Notes under the pieces: generated by a model
Databases searched by the model: none
Told to the model about the DNA's origin: nothing
The model's input: the letters and a program-made list of their open reading frames with translations, nothing else
Source: Clostridia bacterium
GTDB taxonomy: Bacteria; Bacillota; DSM-16504; Desulfitibacterales; Desulfitibacteraceae
NCBI GenBank assembly: GCA_018333845.1
Contig: JAGXSK010000081.1
Span: forward strand, 1 to 5,652
Reading direction: 5' to 3'
DNA: 5,652 bases
Part shown: piece by piece, positions 1 through 5,614 of the stretch
Layout: every line of letters starts with the position of its first letter
Position numbering within the stretch: position 1 is the first letter of the stretch
Translations under genes and position numbers: made by a program

Positions 1-17
1 GCTTATACTTTAAAATC

Positions 18-386
18 CTATAAAACCTCAGGAGCTAAAGATACTATTTTCATATATTCTTTATCTCTTAATTCCCTGGCAACGGGACCAAAAATCCTTG
101 TTCCCCGGGGGTCTCCGTTATCATTTATAATAACAGCTGCATTTTCACTAAATCTAATATAGGTTCCATCTTTTCTTCTTATGGGTTTTTTAGTCCGAAC
201 TATAACAGCCTTTACAACATCTCCTTTTTTGACAACGCCTCCTGGTGTAGATTCTTTAACCGAACAAATAATCACGTCACCAATAGAAGCATAACGTCTG
301 CCAGAGCCTCCTATAACTTTGATACATTGAAGGCGTTTGGCACCAGTATTGTCTCCAACTCTTAACATGGTCTGGACTTGTATCAT
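18..386 (-). CDS. rplN: 50S ribosomal protein L14
   Basis: L14 lies on the 50S interface, contacts 16S rRNA helix 14 in the 70S ribosome, and is the binding partner of the silencing factor RsfS. The 122-residue length is the family standard. MIQVQTMLRVGDNTGAKRLQ opens the protein. The signature region VIVRTKKPIRRKDGTYIRF spans about 61-79, followed by NAAVIINDNGDPRGTRIFGP. The ATG has AAGGGGGT (400-393) just upstream, with the G run ending 7 nt from the start. The stop is TAG. It is the first gene of the classic spc set; no separate promoter is evident in the 53-bp gap before it. The next gene, expected to be rplX, is outside the window. Confidence 0.98.
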   Translation of the reverse strand: MIQVQTMLRVGDNTGAKRLQCIKVIGGSGRRYASIGDVIICSVKESTPGGVVKKGDVVKAVIVRTKKPIRRKDGTYIRFSENAAVIINDNGDPRGTRIFGPVARELRDKEYMKIVSLAPEVL

Positions 387-402
387 AGTACTACCCCCTT
401 CC

Positions 403-420
403 TGATATGAAGCAGGATTT
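403..420. repeat. Short relic matching the rpsS-rplV repeat region
   Basis: On the plus strand, TGATA, one base, then GAAGCAGGATTT (409-420) matches 2440-2459, which reads TGATA, three bases, then the same 12 bases. On the mRNA strand a CAAG lies just upstream in both places. This looks like a degraded or compact copy of the junction between the two heptamer families. A 12-bp match plus 5 bp with a small indel could arise by chance less easily than a single 12-mer, but no statistics were run. Confidence 0.45.
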
Positions 421-439
421 ATAATGCTGCTTGTGTCTT

Positions 440-703
440 TTAAATTTCCTGTGATCTTTCTAATATTTCTACAACCCGCCAGTTCTTATCCTTGCTCAAT
501 GGACGAGTCTCCATAATTTTAACCTTATCTCCAATATTGCATTCATTGTTTTCATCATGGGCTTTATACTTTTTCGTGTTTTTCATGGCTTTTTGGTAAA
601 GTTTGTGACTGACAAAGTTTTCAACTGCCACAACAACTGTTTTATCCATTTTATTGCTTACCACTTTCCCAATACGGGTTTTACGGGCTGAACGTTCTAC
701 CAA
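440..703 (-). CDS. rpsQ: 30S ribosomal protein S17
   Basis: S17 is an OB-fold protein that binds 16S rRNA in the 30S body and acts early in assembly. The 87-residue length is normal. ARKTRIGKVVSNKMDKTVVV (about 6-25) is the family N-terminal strand region, and IGDKVKIMETRPLSKDKNWR (about 57-76) is the signature. The start codon is TTG (703), supported by AGGAGGG (716-710) 6 nt upstream and by the lack of another suitable start. The gene is 19 bp after rpmC. The TAA stop is followed by a 53-bp gap before rplN, longer than most gaps here. Confidence 0.96.
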   Translation of the reverse strand: MVERSARKTRIGKVVSNKMDKTVVVAVENFVSHKLYQKAMKNTKKYKAHDENNECNIGDKVKIMETRPLSKDKNWRVVEILERSQEI

Positions 704-722
704 GGTATTCCCTCCTTTTACT

Positions 723-932
723 TCAGTTACCTAGCTGACCTTCATTAATCTCTATTTCTCTGAGTATAGTTTTGGCCCTAGCTATATCTTTTCTAACCTG
801 TCTAATTCTCATTGGATTATCCAGCTGACCGGTTGCCAACTGAAACCTCAGGTTAAATAGTTCCTGCTTTAAATCGTCAACCTTACGAGCAACTTCCTGC
901 TTTGATAAATCTCTTAATTTATTAGCTTTCAT
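723..932 (-). CDS. rpmC: 50S ribosomal protein L29
   Basis: L29 is a small helical protein near the exit tunnel, next to L23 at the nascent-chain docking site. With the start at the ATG at 932 it has 69 residues, beginning MKANKLRDLSKQEVARKV, the normal family start. A GTG 24 bp upstream (956) would add MQEWVVRP, which is not L29-like. The two-helix hairpin is visible: one helix about residues 8-37, then DNPMRIRQVRKDIARAKTIL (about 38-57), the family signature. The gene overlaps the end of rplP by 11 bp. Its Shine-Dalgarno is the weakest in the cluster (see 936-945), so translation may depend on ribosomes finishing rplP. The stop is TGA. Confidence 0.95.
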   Translation of the reverse strand: MKANKLRDLSKQEVARKVDDLKQELFNLRFQLATGQLDNPMRIRQVRKDIARAKTILREIEINEGQLGN

Positions 933-1356
933 CGGCCTCACCACCCACTCCTGCACGTTTTACAAACTTGGTTTTTATTGAGAGTTTGTGAGAAGCTAGA
1001 CGCATTGCTTCTTTTGCAATCTCTTCACTAACGCCTGCTAACTCAAACATAATTCGACCAGGCTTAACAACTGCAACCCAATACTCAGGTGCACCTTTAC
1101 CACTACCCATACGTGTTTCAGCAGGTTTTGCTGTAACTGGTCTGTCTGGGAAGATTTTTATCCAAACCTTGCCGCCCCTTTTGATAAACCTTGTCATAGC
1201 AACACGGGCAGCTTCTATTTGACGGCTGCTGATCCAGCCATTTTCTAAAGCCTGTAAACCATATTCACCATAATCAATTTTATTGCCCTTATGGGCCGTT
1301 CCTTTCAAGGAACCTCTATGCTGTCTGCGAAATTTAACTCTTTTTGGCATCAACAT
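922..1356 (-). CDS. rplP: 50S ribosomal protein L16
   Basis: L16 helps organise the tRNA-binding A-site region of the 50S subunit and is a late assembly protein. The 144-residue length is typical. MLMPKRVKFRRQHRGSLKG opens the protein, RGGKVWIKIFPD lies at about 60-71, and the conserved TRMGSGKGAPEYWVAVVKPG spans about 81-100. The arginine in TRMG corresponds to the residue hydroxylated in E. coli L16. The chosen ATG (1356) has AAGGGGG, whose G run ends at 1367, 10 nt upstream. A second ATG two codons later is possible, but the MLxPKR start is the family norm. Its TAA stop lies inside rpmC, an 11-bp overlap (ATGAAAGCTAA). Confidence 0.97.
   Translation of the reverse strand: MLMPKRVKFRRQHRGSLKGTAHKGNKIDYGEYGLQALENGWISSRQIEAARVAMTRFIKRGGKVWIKIFPDRPVTAKPAETRMGSGKGAPEYWVAVVKPGRIMFELAGVSEEIAKEAMRLASHKLSIKTKFVKRAGVGGEADES
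936..945 (-). promoter_or_regulatory. Weak ribosome binding region of rpmC
   Basis: Upstream of the ATG at 932 the minus strand reads GGTGGTGAGG. GTGAGG would end only 3 nt from the ATG and GGTGG has a mismatch. The good AGGAG at 952-948 lies 15 nt away, which is too far for normal initiation. Coupling to rplP termination is the likely compensation. Confidence 0.5.
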
Positions 1357-1359
1357 TGG

Positions 1360-2022
1360 TTAGTTTCCCCCTTCCTGGGCAGGTTGTTTCTTTGCCTCCG
1401 GAAGAATTTCACCTTTATAAATCCAAACTTTAATACCAATTTTTCCATAAGTGGTATTAGCTTCGGCAAAACCGTAGTCTATATCAGCTCTCAATGTATG
1501 CAAGGGCACCTTACCTTCACTATACCATTCTGTCCTGGCCATTTCAGCACCAGCCAAACGACCAGCACACATGATCTTAATGCCTTCAGCACCAAATTTC
1601 CTTGAGCGACTAACGGCCTGTTTCATTGCTCTCCGGAAGGAAACACGTTTTTCTAACTGCTGGGCTACACCCTCAGCAACCAATTGAGCATCTAGCTCAG
1701 GTTTTTTAATTTCAATAATATTTATCGCTACCTGCTTGCCTGACATTTTTTCAATGTCTTTACGCAAAACTTCTACTTCTGCTCCGCCCTTGCCAATTAC
1801 AATACCGGGTTTTGCTGTATGCACGGATACTTTAACTTTGTTTGCTGCCCTTTCTATTTCCACAGTAGAGATGCCGGAAACAAATAGCTTCTTCTTGATA
1901 AATTCGCGTATCTTAATGTCTTCATGAAGAAGTTCTGCATAGTTTTTGTCAGCATACCATTTTGCATCCCAATCTTTAATAATACCAATTCTTAATCCCT
2001 TAGGATGAACCTTTTGACCCAC
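1360..2022 (-). CDS. rpsC: 30S ribosomal protein S3
   Basis: S3 lies at the mRNA entry side of the 30S head and, with S4 and S5, contributes to the ribosomal helicase. The 220-residue length is usual. The N-terminus GQKVHPKGLRIGI is classic. The type II KH domain has its GIVIGKGG loop at about 73-80. Basic residues in FRRAMKQAV (about 129-137) match the helicase region, and the C-terminal domain carries GRLAGAEMARTEWYSEGKVPLHTLRAD-type residues (from about 154). The start codon is GTG, sharing its first base with the rplV TAG stop. AGGAGG (2035-2030) inside the end of rplV lies 7 nt upstream. The TAA stop is 3 bp from the rplP start. Confidence 0.98.
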   Translation of the reverse strand: MGQKVHPKGLRIGIIKDWDAKWYADKNYAELLHEDIKIREFIKKKLFVSGISTVEIERAANKVKVSVHTAKPGIVIGKGGAEVEVLRKDIEKMSGKQVAINIIEIKKPELDAQLVAEGVAQQLEKRVSFRRAMKQAVSRSRKFGAEGIKIMCAGRLAGAEMARTEWYSEGKVPLHTLRADIDYGFAEANTTYGKIGIKVWIYKGEILPEAKKQPAQEGGN

Positions 2023-2366
2023 TAATTAACCTCCTCCCTTTCACTAACTACTACAGTTATATGGCTGGTTCTCTTGCGTATTCTATCTGCTCTTCCCATT
2101 GCCCTTGGTTTAAATCTTTTTAAAGTTGGACCTTGATCAATCATAATTTTGGCAATATACAATCTGTCCGTATCCATTTCATAATTATGTTCAGCATTAG
2201 CAGCAGCTGACTTTACAACTTTTGAGATAGGTAGTCCTGAACCCTTAGGGGAATATCTCAAAATAGCTAACGCTTCACGTACGCTCTTGCCTCTTATCAA
2301 ATCAGCTACCTGACGTATCTTGGTAGGTGACATCCTTATATATTTAGCAACAGCTTTTACTTCCAT
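2022..2366 (-). CDS. rplV: 50S ribosomal protein L22
   Basis: L22 is an assembly protein that touches all 23S rRNA domains. Its long beta-hairpin lines the exit tunnel opposite L4 and is a site of macrolide-resistance changes in other species. I start it at the ATG at 2366, giving 114 residues beginning MEVKAVAKYIRMSPTKIRQV, the normal family start. An in-frame ATG at 2393 would add nine residues (MYDERGYKY) unlike L22 and would place the Shine-Dalgarno inside the gene. The hairpin DQGPTLKRFKPRAMGRADR (about 78-96) leads into RKRTSHITVVVSE. The TAG stop overlaps the rpsC GTG start by one base. It is the first gene after the repeat-filled gap. Confidence 0.97.
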   Translation of the reverse strand: MEVKAVAKYIRMSPTKIRQVADLIRGKSVREALAILRYSPKGSGLPISKVVKSAAANAEHNYEMDTDRLYIAKIMIDQGPTLKRFKPRAMGRADRIRKRTSHITVVVSEREEVN

Positions 2367-2374
2367 ATATTTGT

Positions 2375-2383
2375 ACCCCCTTT
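2375..2383 (-). promoter_or_regulatory. Ribosome binding site that fixes the rplV start
   Basis: AAAGGGGGT on the minus strand stands 8 nt before the ATG at 2366. It lies downstream of an earlier in-frame ATG at 2393 and so argues that the longer reading is not the real protein. It has the same G-centred form as the sites before rpsS, rplP, rplC and rplN. Confidence 0.85.
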
Positions 2384-2400
2384 CATCGTACATGACATAA

Positions 2401-2459
2401 GATGCAGGCTACATGATGCAGTTCATGATGCAGGATGCATGATACAGGAAGCAGGATTT
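2401..2459 (-). repeat. Heptamer tandem repeat, MTGCATC family
   Basis: Directly downstream of the CAAGNNN array, the mRNA strand changes to a second 7-bp family. After AAATC (2459-2455) come CTGCTTC, CTGTATC, ATGCATC and CTGCATC (2454-2427), a 5-nt partial unit ATGAA (2426-2422), then CTGCATC, ATGTAGC and CTGCATC (2421-2401). The consensus is MTGCATC, with CTG-type and ATG-type units often alternating. A decayed continuation (TTATGTC, ATGTACG) reaches 2387, just before the rplV Shine-Dalgarno. Period 7 is kept except for the one short unit, which suggests slippage or repeated unit duplication. No function is evident. Confidence 0.88.
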
Positions 2460-2519
2460 TCTCTTGCCCCTTGCTACTTGCCCCTTGAACGCTTCTTGTC
2501 TCTTGCCCCTTGTCTCTTG
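2460..2519 (-). repeat. Heptamer tandem repeat, CAAGNNN family
   Basis: Read on the minus (mRNA) strand, there are eight 7-bp units each starting CAAG. Four lie at 2519-2492 (CAAGAGA, CAAGGGG, CAAGAGA, CAAGAAG). A 4-nt break, CGTT, follows at 2491-2488. Four more lie at 2487-2460 (CAAGGGG, CAAGTAG, CAAGGGG, CAAGAGA). The array begins about 9 bp after the rpsS stop. It is C-plus-purine rich, shows no convincing hairpin and does not encode an obvious peptide. It lies inside what should be the ribosomal protein transcript. Short heptamer tandem repeats are known in intergenic DNA of other bacteria, for example cyanobacterial STRR sequences, but I cannot link this array to a named family. Confidence 0.9.
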
Positions 2520-2528
2520 AATGTCTCT

Positions 2529-2813
2529 CTATTTCAGACTAGTTGACCTTTCAGTATGGGATCCATGGCCTTTAAAGGTCCTGGTTGGCGCAAATTCGCC
2601 CAGCTTATGTCCTACCATGTCCTCAGTAATGTAAACAGGTATATGCTTGCGTCCATCATGAACGGCTATTGTGTGACCTACCATTTGAGGAAAAATAGTA
2701 GAGCTTCTTGACCACGTCTTAATTACCTTCTTTTCACCTTTTTCATTAATGGTTTCAATTTTCTTTAACAATTTTGGATCACAAAAGGGACCCTTTTTTA
2801 GAGATCTGCCCAT
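2529..2813 (-). CDS. rpsS: 30S ribosomal protein S19
   Basis: S19 binds 16S rRNA in the 30S head next to S13 and near the A-site tRNA. The signature MVGHKLGEFAPTRTFKGHG covers about residues 66-84, and the N-terminus MGRSLKKGPFCD is classic. I start it at the ATG at 2813-2811, giving 94 residues. A TTG three codons upstream (2822) would abut the G-rich Shine-Dalgarno with no spacing, so it cannot be the start. The stop is TAG. What follows is unusual: instead of the few bases normal before rplV, there is a 162-bp gap filled with heptamer repeats. The protein itself is ordinary. Confidence 0.97.
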   Translation of the reverse strand: MGRSLKKGPFCDPKLLKKIETINEKGEKKVIKTWSRSSTIFPQMVGHTIAVHDGRKHIPVYITEDMVGHKLGEFAPTRTFKGHGSHTERSTSLK

Positions 2814-2822
2814 TAGTGACAA

Positions 2823-2831
2823 CCCCCCTTT
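2823..2831 (-). promoter_or_regulatory. Ribosome binding site that fixes the rpsS start
   Basis: The minus-strand sequence AAAGGGGGG lies 9 nt before the ATG at 2813. It directly abuts the in-frame TTG at 2822, which rules that codon out. The centre is G where consensus AAGGAGG has A, so pairing with the anti-Shine-Dalgarno would use a G-U wobble. Confidence 0.8.
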
Positions 2832-2840
2832 CTAAAGCCT

Positions 2841-3668
2841 TTAAGCATTCCTACGTTTTACAATATATTTGTCTGACGGTTTGTTCTTCTTCCTGGTTTT
2901 AGCTCCAAGTGCTGGTTTACCCCATGGTGTAACTGGATTACGACCTATTGGTGATCTACCCTCACCACCACCATGTGGGTGGTCAACAGGGTTCATTACT
3001 ACACCACGAACAACTGGCCTTCTTCCTAACCAACGAGACCTACCAGCTTTTCCAACGGTAATATTCTCATGATCTAGGTTGCCCACCTGGCCGATAGTTG
3101 CTCTGCATCTTACGTGTACCAACCTTACTTCCCCAGATGGTAATCTTACATGTGCATAGTTGCCCTCTTTTGCCATAAGCTGTGCCGAGGCTCCAGCAGA
3201 TCTAACCATCTGTGCACCTTTGCCTTCTTTTAATTCAATGTTGTGGATTATGCTACCAACAGGAATATTTTGTAGCGGTAGACAATTGCCAACTTTAATA
3301 TCAGATTCTGGACCTGATTCTATTTTATCTCCAACCTTTAAACCATTTGGTGCTAGAATATATCTTTTTTCCCCATCTGCATAATTTACTAGTGCTATAT
3401 TTGCAGAACGGTTTGGATCATATTCAATGGTAGCTACAGTTGCTGGAATACCATCCTTATTCCTTTTGAAATCAATTACTCTATAAGCTCTCTTATGTCC
3501 ACCGCCCCTGTGTCTAACTGTTATTCTACCCTGGGCATTACGGCCAGACTTTTTTCTTAAGGGAGCTAACAGACTCTTTTCTGGCTTATCCGTTGTGATT
3601 TCTTCAAAAGTTGAAACAGTCATCTGACGTCTACCAGGAGAGGTTGGCTTGAATTTCTTGATACCCAT
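2841..3668 (-). CDS. rplB: 50S ribosomal protein L2
   Basis: L2 is among the most conserved ribosomal proteins. It binds 23S rRNA close to the peptidyl transferase centre and takes part in subunit association. The protein has 275 residues, the usual bacterial length. The N-terminal part holds the RNA-binding stretch VRHRGGGHKRAYRVIDFKR (about 51-69). The C-terminal part holds the hallmark VDHPHGGGEGRSPIGR (about 228-243), containing the histidine matching E. coli His229, and ends in a basic tail with KTRKKNKPSDKYIVKRR. The ATG is set by AAGGAGGG (3682-3675), 6 nt away. The stop is TAA, 27 bp before rpsS. No anomalies are seen. Confidence 0.98.
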   Translation of the reverse strand: MGIKKFKPTSPGRRQMTVSTFEEITTDKPEKSLLAPLRKKSGRNAQGRITVRHRGGGHKRAYRVIDFKRNKDGIPATVATIEYDPNRSANIALVNYADGEKRYILAPNGLKVGDKIESGPESDIKVGNCLPLQNIPVGSIIHNIELKEGKGAQMVRSAGASAQLMAKEGNYAHVRLPSGEVRLVHVRCRATIGQVGNLDHENITVGKAGRSRWLGRRPVVRGVVMNPVDHPHGGGEGRSPIGRNPVTPWGKPALGAKTRKKNKPSDKYIVKRRNA

Positions 3669-3685
3669 GAATATCCCTCCTTATT

Positions 3686-3973
3686 TTATAATCCTTCAAT
3701 GATCTCAATTTTGTCTCCCTCTTTTAAGGTAACAATGGCCTTCTTACGAACAGGAGTTTTTCCAACAAAACGTCCCATTCTTCTATTTTTACCCTTAACC
3801 TTAAGGGTATTAACCTTTTCCACGGTTACTTTAAATATCTTTTCAACGGCATTTGCAATTTCTACCTTGTTAGCTTTATTATCAACAATAAATGTATACT
3901 TGTTTTCTGCCATTAAGTCAGTGGTCTTTTCAGAGATAACAGGTTTAATAATAATGTCATGAGGATTACGCAT
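3686..3973 (-). CDS. rplW: 50S ribosomal protein L23
   Basis: L23 sits at the exit of the peptide tunnel and in bacteria is a docking site for trigger factor and the signal recognition particle. The 95-residue length is typical. It opens with NPHDIIIKPVISEKTTDLM, the conserved family start, and carries the C-terminal basic segment KGKNRRMGRFVGKTPVRKKA (about 60-79) followed by the closing strand IVTLKEGDKIEIIEG. The ATG overlaps the rplD stop by one base. Its Shine-Dalgarno AGGAGGTG (3989-3982) lies inside the end of rplD. The spacing to the ATG is about 9-10 nt, slightly long but workable. The stop is TAA, followed by a 17-bp gap to rplB. Confidence 0.97.
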   Translation of the reverse strand: MRNPHDIIIKPVISEKTTDLMAENKYTFIVDNKANKVEIANAVEKIFKVTVEKVNTLKVKGKNRRMGRFVGKTPVRKKAIVTLKEGDKIEIIEGL

Positions 3974-4599
3974 TATGCCAACACCTCCTCGACCTTTGCA
4001 ACAGCGTCCCTGGTCATGATTAATTTCTCATGATTTACTATATCGTAAACATTGATGTTGTTTGAATTTATTACAGAAACACCTTCAATGTTCCTAATGG
4101 ATTTGGTAACATTGTCATCCTTCTCGGCAATAATTACTAATGTTTTTATGTCTGCATTATTCAGCGCCTTTAGTACGTTTACCATTTCCTTTGTTTTTGG
4201 TGCTTCAAAGGAAAGATGGTCCAATACAATAAACTTGTCGTCCTTTACCTTGGATGAAAGCGCAGATTTTAAAGCCACTCTTTTTAATTTTCTTGGCACA
4301 CTATAGCTATAGTCTCTTGGTTTTGGTCCAAAGATTATTGAACCACCTCTCCACAAGGGAGAGCGTATTGATCCAACTCTAGCCCTACCTGTACCCTTTT
4401 GTCTCCATGGTTTTTTACCGCCGCCTCTTACTTCTCCCCTGCTCTTAGTAGAATGAGTTCCCCTTCTAAGATTTGCAAGGTGATTTACCACAACCTGATG
4501 CACTGCAGCTTGATTTATATTGGCAGCAAAAATACTGTCATTTAATTCTAAATCTCCAACTTGTTGGCCTTGGATATTATAGATTGCTACAACGGGCAT
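3973..4599 (-). CDS. rplD: 50S ribosomal protein L4
   Basis: L4 is a 50S assembly protein whose long loop lines the exit-tunnel constriction together with L22. In E. coli it also represses its own operon through the S10 leader; no room for such a leader is visible here if the promoter at 5615-5643 is used. The protein has 208 residues, normal for L4. The basic tunnel loop is clear: GGGKKPWRQKGTGRARVG (about 59-76), then RSPLWRGGSIIFGPKPRDYS (about 79-98), where macrolide-resistance changes occur in other species. The loop looks wild type. The ATG is placed by AGGAGG (4612-4607), 7 nt upstream. Its TAA stop overlaps the rplW ATG by one base (TAATG), suggesting translational coupling. Confidence 0.98.
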   Translation of the reverse strand: MPVVAIYNIQGQQVGDLELNDSIFAANINQAAVHQVVVNHLANLRRGTHSTKSRGEVRGGGKKPWRQKGTGRARVGSIRSPLWRGGSIIFGPKPRDYSYSVPRKLKRVALKSALSSKVKDDKFIVLDHLSFEAPKTKEMVNVLKALNNADIKTLVIIAEKDDNVTKSIRNIEGVSVINSNNINVYDIVNHEKLIMTRDAVAKVEEVLA

Positions 4600-4627
4600 T
4601 GCACTGCCTCCTTTCCCAACAGAATTA

Positions 4628-5260
4628 TTACTTGGCCTTTACTGAATTCTTTACATAAACTAAACCTTTACTAGGACCAGGAACTGCGCCCTTAACTAAC
4701 AACAGGTTCTCAGCTGGAAAAACCTTTACTATTTCCAGGTTCAAGGTTGTCACCTTTTCTCCACCCATACGTCCTGGCATTTTACGACCTTTAAATACCC
4801 TGGCTGGACCTTTGGCACTTAATGAACCAGTACCCCTATGATATTTCGAACCATGGCTTGTTGGTCCCCTGCCAAAATTGTGCCTTTTGATTGAACCAGT
4901 AAAGCCTTTACCTTTGGACCTGGCAGTAACATCCACCTTGTCTCCAGGATTAAATATTTCAACATTTATTGCCTGCCCAGCCTCATACTGGTCTACATTT
5001 TCAACCCTGAATTCTTTAACATATTTAAAAACCTTATTGTTTCCTATCTTTGCAAAGTGACCCTTCATGGGTTTGTTTACTCTACTTGGCTTTGCTTCAT
5101 AAAATCCTACTTGAATAGCATTATATCCATCTGTTTCCACAGTTTTTTTCTGAAGCACTATGCATGGACCTGCAGCTATTACAGTAACTGGCACAACTTC
5201 ACCTGTATCTTTAAATACCTGGGTCATACCCTTTTTAATTCCCAAAATAGCGTTGGACAT
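4628..5260 (-). CDS. rplC: 50S ribosomal protein L3
   Basis: L3 is an early 50S assembly protein that binds 23S rRNA near its 3' end and sends a loop toward the peptidyl transferase centre. The 210-residue length fits bacterial L3. The N-terminus ILGIKKGMTQVF (residues 5-16) is typical. The family signature FTGSIKRHNFGRGPTSHGS (about 120-138) and the following HRGTGSLSAKGPARVFKG (about 141-158) form the extended central loop, ending in GRMGGEKVTTLNLE. The loop lacks the glutamine that PrmB methylates in E. coli L3, which I read as Gram-positive-like. The ATG start is preceded by an all-G Shine-Dalgarno, AAGGGGGGTG, whose G run (5274-5269) ends 8 nt from the start. The stop is TAA, 28 bp before rplD. 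Confidence 0.98.
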   Translation of the reverse strand: MSNAILGIKKGMTQVFKDTGEVVPVTVIAAGPCIVLQKKTVETDGYNAIQVGFYEAKPSRVNKPMKGHFAKIGNNKVFKYVKEFRVENVDQYEAGQAINVEIFNPGDKVDVTARSKGKGFTGSIKRHNFGRGPTSHGSKYHRGTGSLSAKGPARVFKGRKMPGRMGGEKVTTLNLEIVKVFPAENLLLVKGAVPGPSKGLVYVKNSVKAK

Positions 5261-5280
5261 TTTCTACACCCCCCTTTTTA

Positions 5281-5589
5281 CTAAAGTTTTATTTCGATGT
5301 CTACGCCAGCCGGTAAGTCAAGACGCATTAGGGCATCTACTGTTTTAGGTGTAGGTTCGTTTATATCAATGAGTCTTTTATGAGTCCTCATTTCAAACTG
5401 TTCCCTTGAATCTTTGTTGACGTGGGGAGACCTCAAAATTGTATATATATTCTTTTCAGTAGGAAGTGGAATAGGTCCAGATACATTTGCACCGGTCCTT
5501 TTTGCAGTTTCTACAATCCTTTGGGACGATTGATCAAGCAACTGATGATCAAAAGCTTTAAGACGAATTCTAATTTTATTTTTTGCCAT
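5281..5589 (-). CDS. rpsJ: 30S ribosomal protein S10 (NusE)
   Basis: S10 is a 30S head protein. In the family it also acts as NusE, pairing with NusB in transcription antitermination and contacting NusG to link transcription with translation. The 102-residue length is normal. The N-terminus MAKNKIRIRLKAFDH is typical, and the conserved S10 stretch SPHVNKDSREQFEMRTHKR covers about residues 54-72; the long loop of S10 that reaches into the 30S head lies around here. The ATG start has AGGAGG (5603-5598) 8 nt upstream. The stop is TAG. It is the first gene of the visible cluster, 20 bp before rplC, and sits directly behind the candidate promoter at 5615-5643. Nothing is unusual in the protein. 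Identification is essentially certain. Confidence 0.98.
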   Translation of the reverse strand: MAKNKIRIRLKAFDHQLLDQSSQRIVETAKRTGANVSGPIPLPTEKNIYTILRSPHVNKDSREQFEMRTHKRLIDINEPTPKTVDALMRLDLPAGVDIEIKL

Positions 5590-5614
5590 TTTTTATTCCT
5601 CCTAACGCCCGATT

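Noticed and set aside
410..432. Rho-independent terminator between rpsQ and rplN
   Set aside because: The 6-bp stem is short, the loop is 11 nt, and no U tract follows on the mRNA strand. It would also cut the operon before essential genes.
1291..1605. Open frame of 104 codons on the plus strand across the rplP-rpsC junction
   Set aside because: It lies antisense to two certain genes, its translation resembles no family, and it has no ribosome binding site I can see. Other plus-strand frames (for example 3699-3962, 4052-4306, 5057-5284, 5422-5640) are rejected for the same reason.
2467..2509. RNA G-quadruplex from GGGG runs in the mRNA strand
   Set aside because: Only three GGGG runs occur in the array. 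The fourth nearby run is the rplV Shine-Dalgarno about 90 nt away, so a stable fold is unlikely.
2401..2519. CRISPR array
   Set aside because: The unit is 7 bp with no 25-40 bp repeats and no unique spacers.
2367..2528. Insertion sequence, MITE or internal promoter in the rpsS-rplV gap
   Set aside because: I found no terminal inverted repeats, target-site duplication or transposase fragment, and no convincing -10/-35 pair on the minus strand.
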